63,739 bases of DNA. It comes from Flavobacteriaceae bacterium (GTDB taxonomy: Bacteria; Bacteroidota; Bacteroidia; Flavobacteriales; Flavobacteriaceae). The position numbers and the translations under genes are program-made. The DNA is taken from contig CANKZI010000016.1 in NCBI GenBank assembly GCA_947488595.1, positions 1 to 63,739 on the forward strand, read 5' to 3'. The notes beneath the pieces were generated by a model. That model saw only the letters and a program-made list of their open reading frames with translations. It ran no database searches and was not told the DNA's origin. Positions 42,853 to 52,464 of the stretch are shown here, in pieces. Within the stretch, counting starts at the first letter, position 1; each line of letters begins with the position of its first letter.

Positions 42853-45147
42853 TTATTGCTTCTTATTGCTCTTTGGTTTTAGCGCTTTTTTCATTCCATC
42901 AGTTTGTTTTCTTTCCGAAGTTCTAATTGGATACAAATGAGATATTCCCATTTTATATTGATTTGGAATGTCTTCAGATTGAAAATTTTCGTAGGCTTGC
43001 GCATTTCTAACAAAATTAGCATCCAATAAGAGTGGTCTTCCAAGCGCAATAATATCGGCACGACCATTTAAAATTATGGTGTTTATCTGATCCATATCCT
43101 GAATGTAACCCGCTGTAATTGTGGGAATGTCAACTGTATTTCTAACCAAATCTGAAAAAGGAGTTTGCCACATTCTGCCTGTTTGCGGATGCTGATTGTC
43201 GACTGTATTCCCAGTCGAAACATTGATAATATCCGCTCCAGCGTTTTTAAAAGCAGCTGCAATTGTAAGAGCATCTTCCTCTGAAATCCCGTTTTCTGCC
43301 CAATCGGCGGCAGAAATTCTGACTGACATTGGCTTTTGTAGTGGGAATACTTTTCGCATTTCGCTAAAAACCCTTAATGGAAATTGCAAACGATTTTCGA
43401 TGCTTCCTCCAAATTGATCTTTGCGGATATTGGTTAATGGTGATAAAAATGAAGCCAATAAAAAGCCGTGATGCGCTTGCAATTCAATCAGATCAAATCC
43501 CGCTTTATCTGAATTGACTGCGGCTTGAACAAATTGAGCAACAATTACATCCATATCCGATAAAGTCATTTCTGAAGGTGATGCAAATTTTTCACTGAAT
43601 GGAATTGATGAAGCTGAAATCAAATCCCATTTTTCATCTAAATCTGTTAATTCCCATGGCTTTTTTGTAGCGCCTTTTCGACCAGAGTGCCCAAGTTGAA
43701 TTCCGATTTTTGTAGCTGTATTTGTGTGAATGAAATCAACAATTCTTTTCCATTCTAGCACTTGATTTTCATTATAAATACCTGCGCAACCTAAAGTGAT
43801 ACGTCCTGTATTGGAGATTGCGGTCATTTCGGTTAAAATCAAACCCAATCCGCCAAGGGCACGTGAAGTGTAATGTTGAAAATGCCAATCGTTTACCAGT
43901 CCGTTTTCTGCCGAATATTGTCCCATCGGAGCCATAGCAATGCGGTTTTGTAGTTCTAAAGCTCTCAATCTGAACTTTGAAAAAGCAGCAGGTTGGTTTT
44001 TGACTTTGACATTTTTTTCATTATTAAATTCTTCTAGAACCATATCTGTAAATGTTTTGTCACGTAACTGTAGGTTTTCAAAAGTTACTTTTTTGGAGCG
44101 TGTCATGCATCCAAAAGCAAACTGATAAAAAGGATGTTGGTTGTGTCGGTTCATATTTTCGAACCAATCCAGCGATACCAATGCCGCATACTGAATCATC
44201 TCGACCGTATTTCTTCTGGTTTTATCATATTGTTGAAAAGCAGCTTGCACATCGGTTGGATTTGCCATTACAGCATCGAATAGACCAATGGCAGAATCCA
44301 TCGCCAATTTTGTTCCTGAACCAATTGAATAATGCGCAGTAGCTTTTGCATCACCAAGTAAAACAATATTTTTATGGTACCAATTTTCGTTAGTTATGTG
44401 CGGAAATTGACGCCAATGTGATTTATTGGATATTAAGGCATGTCCGTCTAATTCTTCTTTGAAAATTTCTGATATTTTAGCAATAGTATCTTCTTCATTT
44501 GTAACTTCAAAATTAAATTTTTGCCAAGTTGTATCAGTACATTCGAATATCCAAGTACTGCGTCCTTCTTCATATTGATAGGAATGCGCAACGATTAAAC
44601 CATGGGGTGTATTTCTAAAAAAGTAGGTAAATGCGTCTAAGGGTTTAGTCGATCCAAGCCATACAAATCGGTTTTTCTGCATTTGGATTCTGGTTCCAAA
44701 TGCTTCTTTGTATTGCGATCTTATTTGGCTAGATATTCCGTCGCAGGCTATAATCATATCCGCGTCAGCAAATTGTGTCAAATCATCAACATCGTATTCG
44801 AAATGTAAATTTACGCCTTCTTCAAGGCATCTTTGTTGTAATAATTGAAGCAATGTTTTTCGAGAACAGCCGCAAAATCCGTTACCGGCAATGTTGACAC
44901 TTTCGCCATCACGAGCGATTATTATATCATCCCAATAGGCAAATTTACTCCGAATTAATTCATACGATTGCATGTCGCGTTTGAGGAATTCTCCAAGTGT
45001 TTCATCGGAAAAGACCACACCAAAACCAAAACTATCATCGGCTTTATTGCGTTCGTAAATATCGATTTGACATTCGGGCTTTGCTTTTTTTAATAGGATA
45101 GAAAAATACAATCCTCCAGGACCACCACCAATTACTGTTATTTTCAT
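42853..45147 (-). CDS. Fused salicylyl-CoA 5-hydroxylase / anthraniloyl-CoA monooxygenase-reductase
   Basis: This 764-residue two-domain flavoprotein has an N-terminal (about 1-380) class A FAD monooxygenase with MKITVIGGGPGGLYFSILL and LLGDAKATAHYSIGSGTKLA. The C-terminal part (about 395-735) is an Old Yellow Enzyme-type FMN reductase with RIAMAPMGQYSAENGLVNDW, IGIQLGHSGRKG, ELQAHHGFLLASFLSP and GRPLLLDANFV. This is the architecture of 2-aminobenzoyl-CoA monooxygenase/reductase of Azoarcus and of salicylyl-CoA 5-hydroxylase. Which ring it uses cannot be read from sequence. The gentisate dioxygenase in the same operon points to salicylyl-CoA to gentisyl-CoA. Confidence 0.93.
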   Translation of the reverse strand: MKITVIGGGPGGLYFSILLKKAKPECQIDIYERNKADDSFGFGVVFSDETLGEFLKRDMQSYELIRSKFAYWDDIIIARDGESVNIAGNGFCGCSRKTLLQLLQQRCLEEGVNLHFEYDVDDLTQFADADMIIACDGISSQIRSQYKEAFGTRIQMQKNRFVWLGSTKPLDAFTYFFRNTPHGLIVAHSYQYEEGRSTWIFECTDTTWQKFNFEVTNEEDTIAKISEIFKEELDGHALISNKSHWRQFPHITNENWYHKNIVLLGDAKATAHYSIGSGTKLAMDSAIGLFDAVMANPTDVQAAFQQYDKTRRNTVEMIQYAALVSLDWFENMNRHNQHPFYQFAFGCMTRSKKVTFENLQLRDKTFTDMVLEEFNNEKNVKVKNQPAAFSKFRLRALELQNRIAMAPMGQYSAENGLVNDWHFQHYTSRALGGLGLILTEMTAISNTGRITLGCAGIYNENQVLEWKRIVDFIHTNTATKIGIQLGHSGRKGATKKPWELTDLDEKWDLISASSIPFSEKFASPSEMTLSDMDVIVAQFVQAAVNSDKAGFDLIELQAHHGFLLASFLSPLTNIRKDQFGGSIENRLQFPLRVFSEMRKVFPLQKPMSVRISAADWAENGISEEDALTIAAAFKNAGADIINVSTGNTVDNQHPQTGRMWQTPFSDLVRNTVDIPTITAGYIQDMDQINTIILNGRADIIALGRPLLLDANFVRNAQAYENFQSEDIPNQYKMGISHLYPIRTSERKQTDGMKKALKPKSNKKQ

Positions 45148-45280
45148 TTATACTGAACTTGTTTAAGTAACTTATTCTTCTTAAGATACTTCTTTTATAT
45201 TATATTTTTTTATCACACATTTGAGAAATCAAAATAATGGACTATTTTCTAAAGTATGTGTTACGATTTTGCTTTAAAGA

Positions 45281-45886
45281 TTATTCTCTTTTTACTGAGA
45301 AAATTTCACCTATTTTACTGTAATTGGAACCAGCCAATCTTGAAACAGGTTTATAGTTTTTCAAATTTATTTTGTAGTTATCCAATAAGACCGAATCATC
45401 AAAATGCATCATTACAATTTTTCCGATAACAATACAAGCGCCGCCATTTTTATGATTTTCAAGAAAATAATGGTGCACCATTTCGCATTCAAACGCAATT
45501 TTACTTTCCTTGACGCGTTTTGGTTTTATTTTTACGGAGTCGATTGGAGTAAGTTCGGCCATTTGAAATTCATCTACATCAGCTGCAACCGCTTGTGAAG
45601 TGTTATTCATTTGTTCAACCAAATCTTCGGTTACCATATTGACTACAAATTGACCATTTTCCAAAATATTATTGAGTGTATCTTTATTAGAGTCATTGCT
45701 TCGAACAGTTGAAAACATTACGTGTGGCGGATCTTCACCAACGGCATTAAAGTAGGAAAAAGGAGCAAGATTATTAATTCCGTTTTTGTCAATTGTCGAA
45801 ATCCACCCGATTGGACGTGGAATTACCGAACCAGTTAATAGTTTATAAATTGCGGTTTGGTCAATTTCGATTGGGTCGAATTGCAT
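45281..45886 (-). CDS. Flavin reductase-like, FMN-binding split-barrel protein
   Basis: This 201-residue protein of the flavin reductase family opens with KLLTGSVIPRPIGWISTIDKNG and NLAPFSYFNAVGEDPPHVMF (about 41-60), both typical of the branch with FMN bound tightly. It may supply reduced flavin or act as an oxidoreductase. It heads the minus-strand cluster, 133 bases upstream of the hydroxylase gene, so it may be the first gene of the operon or a separate unit. It is divergent from the transporter gene at 46048. Confidence 0.88.
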   Translation of the reverse strand: MQFDPIEIDQTAIYKLLTGSVIPRPIGWISTIDKNGINNLAPFSYFNAVGEDPPHVMFSTVRSNDSNKDTLNNILENGQFVVNMVTEDLVEQMNNTSQAVAADVDEFQMAELTPIDSVKIKPKRVKESKIAFECEMVHHYFLENHKNGGACIVIGKIVMMHFDDSVLLDNYKINLKNYKPVSRLAGSNYSKIGEIFSVKRE

Positions 45887-46047
45887 TTTGATTTTGTTTG
45901 TACAAATTAAATAAAAAAAACAGAATGATTACATTAAACTAAATAAATTTGAAACAATAGTTTGTGAATTTATTAAAATAGTAGCATTGCTAAAGGTAAA
46001 AATATGTTTATTTTAGCCATTATCTTTTTCAAGTATATCGATTCAAC

Positions 46048-47547
46048 ATGACTGAAAAATCTACAAAAGGCATTTGGAAAGTAATATCTGCTTCTTCACT
46101 GGGTACGATGATTGAATGGTACGATTTTTATATTTTTGGAAGTTTGGCAGTGGTAATTTCAACTAAGTTTTTTCCCTCAGAAAATCCTACAGCAGCATTC
46201 TTATCAACATTGGCAACCTTTGCCGCGGGTTTTGTAGTTCGCCCATTTGGTGCTTTGTTTTTTGGTCGATTAGGTGATTTAATTGGTCGAAAACACACAT
46301 TTATGGTTACGCTTTTGCTAATGGGAGGCGCAACTTTTGCGATTGGATGCGTGCCGAGTTATGAAACAATAGGCTATTTAGCACCTGTTTTAGTTTTGAT
46401 TTTGCGGCTTTTACAAGGACTTGCTTTGGGTGGTGAATATGGTGGTGCCGCAACTTATGTAGCTGAACATGCCCCAAAAGGAGAGCGTGGCTATTGGACA
46501 TCATGGATACAAACTACTGCAACGGTTGGATTATTGCTGTCATTAATGGTGATTTTGACCACTCGAAATCTTTTAACGGCAGAGCAATTTGATGATTGGG
46601 GATGGCGAATTCCATTTCTAATTTCGATCTTAATGGTTTTCGTTTCCTATTTAATTAGAAAAAAAATGGACGAATCGCCAGAATTTACACAAGCCAAAGC
46701 AGAAGGAAAAACCAGTAAAAATCCATTAAAAGAAAGTTTCGGCAATAAATATAATTTAAAATTCGTATTGCTGGCATTGTTCGGAGCCACAATGGGACAA
46801 GGCGTTGTTTGGTATACGGGACAATTTTATGCCATGAATTTCATGAAAACGGTTTTGAACATTGAAAGTTCTCAAGTAGATACTTTGCTCGGAATTGCCT
46901 TGCTTTTAGGAACGCCATTTTTTGTTTTATTTGGATGGTTAAGCGATAAAATTGGTCGGAAAAGCATCATTATGACGGGGATGTTATTGGCTATTTTGCT
47001 TTACAGACCCATTTACAAGTCGATGTATGAAACAGTGGATTTGAACAATAAAAGGATTACTAAAACTTTAGTATCAAATGATACTGAAAAAGTTAAAAAC
47101 CTCTCGCTACAAATTACAAATTGCGAATATCATGATGGAACGACTTCAAAAATGATTGCAACTAGCAATCTTTCAAAATCGAAGGCAAAACCTGAAATAA
47201 AAATGACTGTAAACATAAACAGCCATGATAAATGGATCCTGGTTTTTCTTGTTTTTATTCAAGTGCTATTCGTTGCGATGGTTTATGGTCCAATTGCCGC
47301 ATTTTTGGTCGAGATGTTTCCCACAAAAATTCGGTATACATCCATGTCATTGCCATATCATGTCGGAAACGGTATTTTTGGTGGATTGCTTCCAGCCATT
47401 TCAACCTATTTTGTGACCAATGCAAAAGACAATGGCAATCCTGAATTTTATCTCGAAGGTTTGTGGTACCCAATTGGAGTTGCAACTGTTTGCTTTGTCA
47501 TCGGAATGGTTTATTTGAATTGGAAGAACGAAACGATAAATGATTAA
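46048..47547 (+). CDS. MHS-type MFS transporter with a large central insert
   Basis: This 499-residue major facilitator protein has about 12 membrane spans. SSLGTMIEWYDFYIFG (about 16-31), GRLGDLIGRKHTF (about 74-86), LALGGEYGGAATYVAEH and GWLSDKIGRKS are marks of the metabolite:H+ symporter branch that imports carboxylates. After the helix near residue 315 there is an unusual hydrophilic stretch of about 70 residues (YKSMYETVDLNNKRITKTL onward) before the next helix. It is divergent from the catabolic cluster and co-directional with DUF6814 and acs, so it could import an aromatic acid or a short carboxylate. Confidence 0.9.
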   Translation: MTEKSTKGIWKVISASSLGTMIEWYDFYIFGSLAVVISTKFFPSENPTAAFLSTLATFAAGFVVRPFGALFFGRLGDLIGRKHTFMVTLLLMGGATFAIGCVPSYETIGYLAPVLVLILRLLQGLALGGEYGGAATYVAEHAPKGERGYWTSWIQTTATVGLLLSLMVILTTRNLLTAEQFDDWGWRIPFLISILMVFVSYLIRKKMDESPEFTQAKAEGKTSKNPLKESFGNKYNLKFVLLALFGATMGQGVVWYTGQFYAMNFMKTVLNIESSQVDTLLGIALLLGTPFFVLFGWLSDKIGRKSIIMTGMLLAILLYRPIYKSMYETVDLNNKRITKTLVSNDTEKVKNLSLQITNCEYHDGTTSKMIATSNLSKSKAKPEIKMTVNINSHDKWILVFLVFIQVLFVAMVYGPIAAFLVEMFPTKIRYTSMSLPYHVGNGIFGGLLPAISTYFVTNAKDNGNPEFYLEGLWYPIGVATVCFVIGMVYLNWKNETIND

Positions 47548-47559
47548 AAAAAATAAATT

Positions 47560-47787
47560 ATGGATTTTATAAAAAAAATTTTAGGACTAGTGTGGTTGTT
47601 TTTGGCTTTTGCAGCAGCCTATTTTTGCATCTTTGTGTTTGGTTTACCCAAATTCAATTCTGGAAAACAAGAGGATTTGGTTTTTGGCATCATCATCTTA
47701 TTTGTATTAACACCTTTAATCGTTTTTGGTTTGGGAATTTTCGGTTTTTATGCGTTAAAAGGCGAATATTCTAAAGAAAAATTATAA
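47560..47787 (+). CDS. DUF6814 family small membrane protein
   Basis: This 75-residue protein has two membrane helices (about residues 5-29 and 40-66) and a short polar loop, FGLPKFNSGKQEDL. It begins 12 bases after the transporter stop codon. I recall DUF6814 proteins as small partners encoded beside MFS transporters in Bacteroidota. It could be an accessory subunit. Function is not established. Confidence 0.75.
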   Translation: MDFIKKILGLVWLFLAFAAAYFCIFVFGLPKFNSGKQEDLVFGIIILFVLTPLIVFGLGIFGFYALKGEYSKEKL

Positions 47788-47868
47788 TTGTATTTTAAAA
47801 TATAATGCAAAATAATCATTCCTGAATCACTATTTTTGTATTCCTTCCCATCAAAAAAAAAATCAACA

Positions 47869-49776
47869 ATGAGTTACTATAAAATTGACAATCTTGAGCA
47901 ATATTTCAAACATTACAATAAATCCATTCGTGAACCTAGAAAATTTTGGGGTAAAATAGCCGAAGAAAACTTCACTTGGTACCAACAATGGGAGAAAGTA
48001 GTCGATTTTAATATGGCTGAAGCTGAAATAAAATGGTTTACCGATGCAAAAGTCAATATCGTTAAAAATTGTATCGATCGCCATTTGGCACGTCGTGGCA
48101 ATAAAACCGCCATTATTTTTGAGCCCAATAACCCAGACGAAAAAGCGCAGCACATCTCTTATGCGGCACTGCATGAACGGGTTTGTAAAATGGCCAATGT
48201 TCTAAGAGAACAAGGCATTAAAAAAGGCGACAGAGTTTGCATTTATTTACCCATGATTCCCGAATTGGCTGTTTCGGTTTTGGCTTGTGCCCGGATTGGC
48301 GCTATACATTCGGTTGTTTTTGCAGGATTTTCATCCGCAGCAGTGGCGACAAGAATCAACGATAGCGAATGCAAAATGGTAATTACATCCGATGGCGGAT
48401 ATCGTGGGAACAAAACCATAGATCTCAAAGGAATTATAGACGATGCTTTGGTCAACTGTCCATCTGTTGAAAAAGTTTTGGTTGCCAAAAGAATTTACTC
48501 TGAAATCAATATGAAATCGGGTCGCGACCTATGGTTACAACCACTTTTGGAAGTAGCTTCAGACAATAATGTTGCCGAAATTATGGATGCCGAAGATCCT
48601 TTGTTCATATTGTATACTTCAGGTTCAACCGGAAAACCCAAAGGAATGGTGCACACCACGGCAGGTTATATGGTTTATACGGCCTATACTTTTAAAAATG
48701 TATTTAACTACGAAGAAAATGATATTTTTTGGTGTACTGCCGATATAGGTTGGATTACGGGACATTCGTACATTTTGTATGGCCCTCTTTTGAATGGTGC
48801 AACAACCGTAATTTTTGAAGGCGTTCCTTCTTATCCCGATTTTTCTCGCTTTTGGGAAGTTATCGAAAAACACAAAATCACACAGTTTTATACCGCACCA
48901 ACTGCTATTCGTGCGCTGGCAAAAGAAAGTTTGGATTATGTGCAACGCTTTCCACTAAAATCCTTAAAAGTTATTGGATCCGTTGGTGAACCAATTAACG
49001 AAGAAGCTTGGCATTGGTACAACGATCACGTAGGAGGAAAGCGTTGTCCGCTTGTTGACACTTGGTGGCAAACCGAAACTGGAGGCATAATGATTTCACC
49101 AATTGCATTTGTAACACCAACAAAACCAACCTATGCTTCTTTACCGCTACCCGGAATTCAACCTGTTTTGATGGATGAGAAACGCAACGAAATAGAAGGC
49201 AATCAAGTGACCGGTAGTTTGTGTATCAAATTCCCATGGCCTGGAATTGCGCGCACCATTTGGGGCAATCATCAGCGATATAAAGACACGTATTTTTCTA
49301 CTTTTCCGGGCAAATATTTCACTGGTGATGGTGCTTTGCGTGACGAAGTAGGCTATTACAGAATCACAGGTCGTGTTGATGATGTGGTCATTGTTTCGGG
49401 TCATAATCTCGGAACTGCTCCGATTGAAGACGCTATTAATGAGCATCCTGCAGTTGCCGAAAGTGCTATTGTTGGTTTTCCACACGACATCAAAGGCAAT
49501 GCATTGTATGGTTATGTGATCCTGAAAGAAACCGGTGAAAGCAGGAACCACGAAAATTTGCGCAATGAAATCAATCAACTCATCGCGGGACAAATCGGAC
49601 CAATCGCCAAACTCGATAAAATTCAATTTGTAGCGGGTTTACCAAAAACACGTTCCGGAAAAATTATGCGCAGAATTTTGCGGAAAATTGCAGAAGGTGA
49701 TTTTTCTAATTTTGGCGATACCACCACATTACTAAATCCCGAAATTGTGGATGAAATAAAAGACGGCAAACTTTAA
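47869..49776 (+). CDS. acs: Acetyl-CoA synthetase (acetate--CoA ligase)
   Basis: This 635-residue enzyme forms acetyl-CoA from acetate, ATP and CoA in the cytoplasm. The ATG at 47869 gives MSYYKIDNLEQYFKHY; a longer frame from 47836 adds residues unlike the family. The P-loop is LYTSGSTGKPKGMVHTTAGY (about 253-272), then DTWWQTETGGIMI (about 403-415), the GYYRITGRVDDVVIVSGHNLGT hinge, and the acetylatable lysine in LPKTRSGKIMRRILRK. Note GTAPIE where most Acs proteins have GTAEVE. A TATTTTTG box lies 30 bases before the ATG. A terminator follows. Confidence 0.95.
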   Translation: MSYYKIDNLEQYFKHYNKSIREPRKFWGKIAEENFTWYQQWEKVVDFNMAEAEIKWFTDAKVNIVKNCIDRHLARRGNKTAIIFEPNNPDEKAQHISYAALHERVCKMANVLREQGIKKGDRVCIYLPMIPELAVSVLACARIGAIHSVVFAGFSSAAVATRINDSECKMVITSDGGYRGNKTIDLKGIIDDALVNCPSVEKVLVAKRIYSEINMKSGRDLWLQPLLEVASDNNVAEIMDAEDPLFILYTSGSTGKPKGMVHTTAGYMVYTAYTFKNVFNYEENDIFWCTADIGWITGHSYILYGPLLNGATTVIFEGVPSYPDFSRFWEVIEKHKITQFYTAPTAIRALAKESLDYVQRFPLKSLKVIGSVGEPINEEAWHWYNDHVGGKRCPLVDTWWQTETGGIMISPIAFVTPTKPTYASLPLPGIQPVLMDEKRNEIEGNQVTGSLCIKFPWPGIARTIWGNHQRYKDTYFSTFPGKYFTGDGALRDEVGYYRITGRVDDVVIVSGHNLGTAPIEDAINEHPAVAESAIVGFPHDIKGNALYGYVILKETGESRNHENLRNEINQLIAGQIGPIAKLDKIQFVAGLPKTRSGKIMRRILRKIAEGDFSNFGDTTTLLNPEIVDEIKDGKL

Positions 49777-49798
49777 AAGCGCCATCTCAAATAAGCAT

Positions 49799-49832
49799 CT
49801 GCTTTGTCAAAATTTGATAAAGCAGTTTTTTT
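49799..49832 (+). terminator. Terminator of acs
   Basis: CTGCTTTGTCAAA (49799-49811) pairs with TTTGATAAAGCAG (49813-49825) with one G-T wobble; the innermost pairs form the loop. Seven T residues follow. Confidence 0.85.
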
Positions 49833-49873
49833 AACTTCAAAAGATCTTTACTTTAGCCAAAAACCAAACTCAA

Positions 49874-51190
49874 ATGGACAACATTGATAATCTAAAAGAG
49901 GCATTGCAATTTTCGCCAAATAATATTCCGTTAAAATTGTTATTGGCCAATTCTTTATTAAAATTAAACCGATATGAAGAAGCCGAAAGTCACTATTTAG
50001 AAACCATTGTTATAGATAGTTCAAATGTCGAAGCTAAAATAGGACTTTCTCATCTTTATTTTCAAAGAGATGAATATTCAAAATCTATAGTCATTTTAGA
50101 GGATATTTTGCGCATTGATGACAAAAATTTTGACGCTCTAATATTGTTTACAAAAGTACTGATTCGAGAAAATTCAATTGATTTGGCAATCAAAAATTAT
50201 CAAAACGCGTTACAAATCAATCCTAAATATGTAAACGACGAATTGGATAGTTTACTCAGAAATTCGTGGCAAGAAGACCAATTTGATGACGAAAATGATG
50301 ATTCTGAAAACGATAATAATTATTTGATTTCAAAACCCAATATCAATTTTGATCATGTTGGCGGCATGGATGATGTTAAAAAAGAAATCGAATTGAAAAT
50401 CATTCATCCTCTTAATTTTCCAGATTTGTACAAAGCTTATGGCAAAAAAGCCGGTGGTGGCATTTTGTTGTATGGTCCTCCAGGTTGCGGAAAAACCTAC
50501 ATTGCCAAAGCAACAGCCGGACAAATTAATTCGAATTTTATTGCCGTTGGATTGAACGATATTTTGGACATGTGGGTTGGTAATAGCGAAAAAAATCTTC
50601 ATGAAGTTTTTGAATATGCGCGTCGAAACAAACCTTGCGTGCTTTTTTTTGACGAAATTGATGCTCTTGGAGCCAGTCGCAACGATATGAAACATTCGAG
50701 TAGCAAAGTCTTAATCAATCAGTTTTTACAGGAGTTGGATGGTGTTGACACTGACAACGATGGTATTTTAATTCTTGGTGCAACCAATGCGCCTTGGCAG
50801 TTGGACAATGCCTTCAGACGGCCTGGGCGTTTTGATCGTATTATTTTTGTTCCTCCACCAGACGAAGAAGCCAAAGCATCTATTTTGCAAATCAAACTTA
50901 AAGACAAACCAGTCAATCAAATTGATTATAAAAAACTATCCAAAAGCCTAATTGATTTTTCGGGTGCTGATATAGAAGCGGTCATCGATATCGCAATTGA
51001 AGAAAAATTACAATCGGCTTTCAAAACTGGGATTCCAAAGCCAATAGAATATAAAGATTTGACCGAAGCATCAAAAAAACACCGACCAACAACGAAGGAA
51101 TGGTTTCAAACCGCTAAAAATTTTGCCTTGTATGCCAATGAGTCTGGCTTGTATGATCCGATTTTAAATTTCTTAAAAATTAAAAAATAG
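49874..51190 (+). CDS. TPR-AAA+ ATPase
   Basis: In this 438-residue protein the N-terminal 125 residues form about three TPR repeats (NRYEEAESHYLETIVID, DEYSKSIVILEDILRID, IDLAIKNYQNALQINP). An acidic linker follows (residues 131-148, DENDDSENDN region). Residues 155-400 are a Cdc48/FtsH-like AAA+ domain with VGGMDDVKKEI, Walker A GPPGCGKT (201-208), Walker B VLFFDEIDALG (about 256-266) and RRPGRFDR. It is a single-ring ATPase that probably remodels a protein client recruited by the TPRs. The next gene, 3 bases on, encodes a TPR membrane protein. I cannot name a pathway. Confidence 0.87.
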   Translation: MDNIDNLKEALQFSPNNIPLKLLLANSLLKLNRYEEAESHYLETIVIDSSNVEAKIGLSHLYFQRDEYSKSIVILEDILRIDDKNFDALILFTKVLIRENSIDLAIKNYQNALQINPKYVNDELDSLLRNSWQEDQFDDENDDSENDNNYLISKPNINFDHVGGMDDVKKEIELKIIHPLNFPDLYKAYGKKAGGGILLYGPPGCGKTYIAKATAGQINSNFIAVGLNDILDMWVGNSEKNLHEVFEYARRNKPCVLFFDEIDALGASRNDMKHSSSKVLINQFLQELDGVDTDNDGILILGATNAPWQLDNAFRRPGRFDRIIFVPPPDEEAKASILQIKLKDKPVNQIDYKKLSKSLIDFSGADIEAVIDIAIEEKLQSAFKTGIPKPIEYKDLTEASKKHRPTTKEWFQTAKNFALYANESGLYDPILNFLKIKK

Positions 51191-51193
51191 TTT

Positions 51194-52435
51194 ATGCAAG
51201 AACAATTAATCGAAAGGGCTTCGTTATTATTTGAACAAAAAAGGTACGCCGAAGCACAAAAAGTGCTTATGGAAATTTTGGCTTTATCACCCAATAATAT
51301 CCAATCAATAGTTCTTTTGGTCGAAATAAAAATTCATAATGAAACATGGAATGAAGCCATAGAATTAATAGAAAATGCTATTGCGATTGATCCCGAATTT
51401 GATGTTTTGTTTTATTTAAAAGCAAAAATTTATTTTTTACAGAACAAAACCGATTTATCCATTCAAAATTTGAAGATTGCAATCGGAATCGATCCTTATG
51501 AAGCCAATAATTTTGCTTTTTTAGGACACGTCTTATTACACAAAAAGCAATTTTCTGAAGCGTTAAATAATGCCAATCAAGCACTTGAAATCGATGCAAC
51601 TCATATTTTTGCTTTGAATGTCAGAAGTACCGCTTTGTTAAAATTAAATTTAAAGACCGATGCTTTCGAAACCATTGAAGATGCTTTAAACGAAGATCCA
51701 AACAACGCATTTACCCATGCCAATTACGGATGGGGATTACTAGAAAAAGGGAATAATGATAAGGCTTTGGAACATTTTTCGGAATCTTTGAAAAACAACC
51801 CCAATTCAGAATATGCGCAAGCCGGAATGGCCGAAGCATTAAAATCAAAATATTGGATTTACCGCTGGTTCCTCAAATATTCGTTTTGGATGAACAATTT
51901 GACTTCAAAAAACCAATGGGCATTTATTATCGGATTTTATATTATTTCTAGAATCTTGCGCAAAATAGCACATGCATCGCCAAGTTTAGCGCCATTTTTA
52001 ATACCCGTAATTGTTTTATTGGCCATTTTTGCTTTATCCACTTGGATCATAAATCCTTTGACTAATTTGCTTTTCAGTCTCAATAAATTCGGCAAACATC
52101 TGTTAAGCAAAGAAGAAAAGAAAAGTGCTTTATTTGTTGGTTTAAGTGCTGGTATTATGTTTATTGGATTGATTTTTTATCTTATTACACAACAAGAATT
52201 AGGCATATTTTTGACTGTATTTGGCTTTACAATGATGTTGCCATCAGGAAGATTTTATGAACAACCCAAAGTGTTTTTTAAAATTTATCCTTTCGTACTT
52301 TTGATCCTTGCAATTTTAGCGGTTATTCAAGCATCAATCACTGGCGAAATGTTCAATACTTTTGTCATGATTTATCTTTTTGGAATTTTTGGTTACCAAT
52401 GGGTTGCCAATTTTTTTGCAATCAAAAGCAACTAA
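51194..52435 (+). CDS. TPR-repeat membrane protein
   Basis: This 413-residue protein has about six TPR repeats in residues 1-215 (for example KRYAEAQKVLMEILALSP, TWNEAIELIENAIAIDP, KQFSEALNNANQALEID, GNNDKALEHFSESLKNNP). A C-terminal domain (about 230-410) has about six hydrophobic helices, so the TPR region likely faces the cytoplasm. It begins 3 bases after the TPR-AAA stop codon, which argues for coupled synthesis and a shared complex. I do not know this architecture by name. Confidence 0.85.
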   Translation: MQEQLIERASLLFEQKRYAEAQKVLMEILALSPNNIQSIVLLVEIKIHNETWNEAIELIENAIAIDPEFDVLFYLKAKIYFLQNKTDLSIQNLKIAIGIDPYEANNFAFLGHVLLHKKQFSEALNNANQALEIDATHIFALNVRSTALLKLNLKTDAFETIEDALNEDPNNAFTHANYGWGLLEKGNNDKALEHFSESLKNNPNSEYAQAGMAEALKSKYWIYRWFLKYSFWMNNLTSKNQWAFIIGFYIISRILRKIAHASPSLAPFLIPVIVLLAIFALSTWIINPLTNLLFSLNKFGKHLLSKEEKKSALFVGLSAGIMFIGLIFYLITQQELGIFLTVFGFTMMLPSGRFYEQPKVFFKIYPFVLLILAILAVIQASITGEMFNTFVMIYLFGIFGYQWVANFFAIKSN

Positions 52436-52464
52436 ATTTATAGCGTATTTAAAATAAAGTAATA

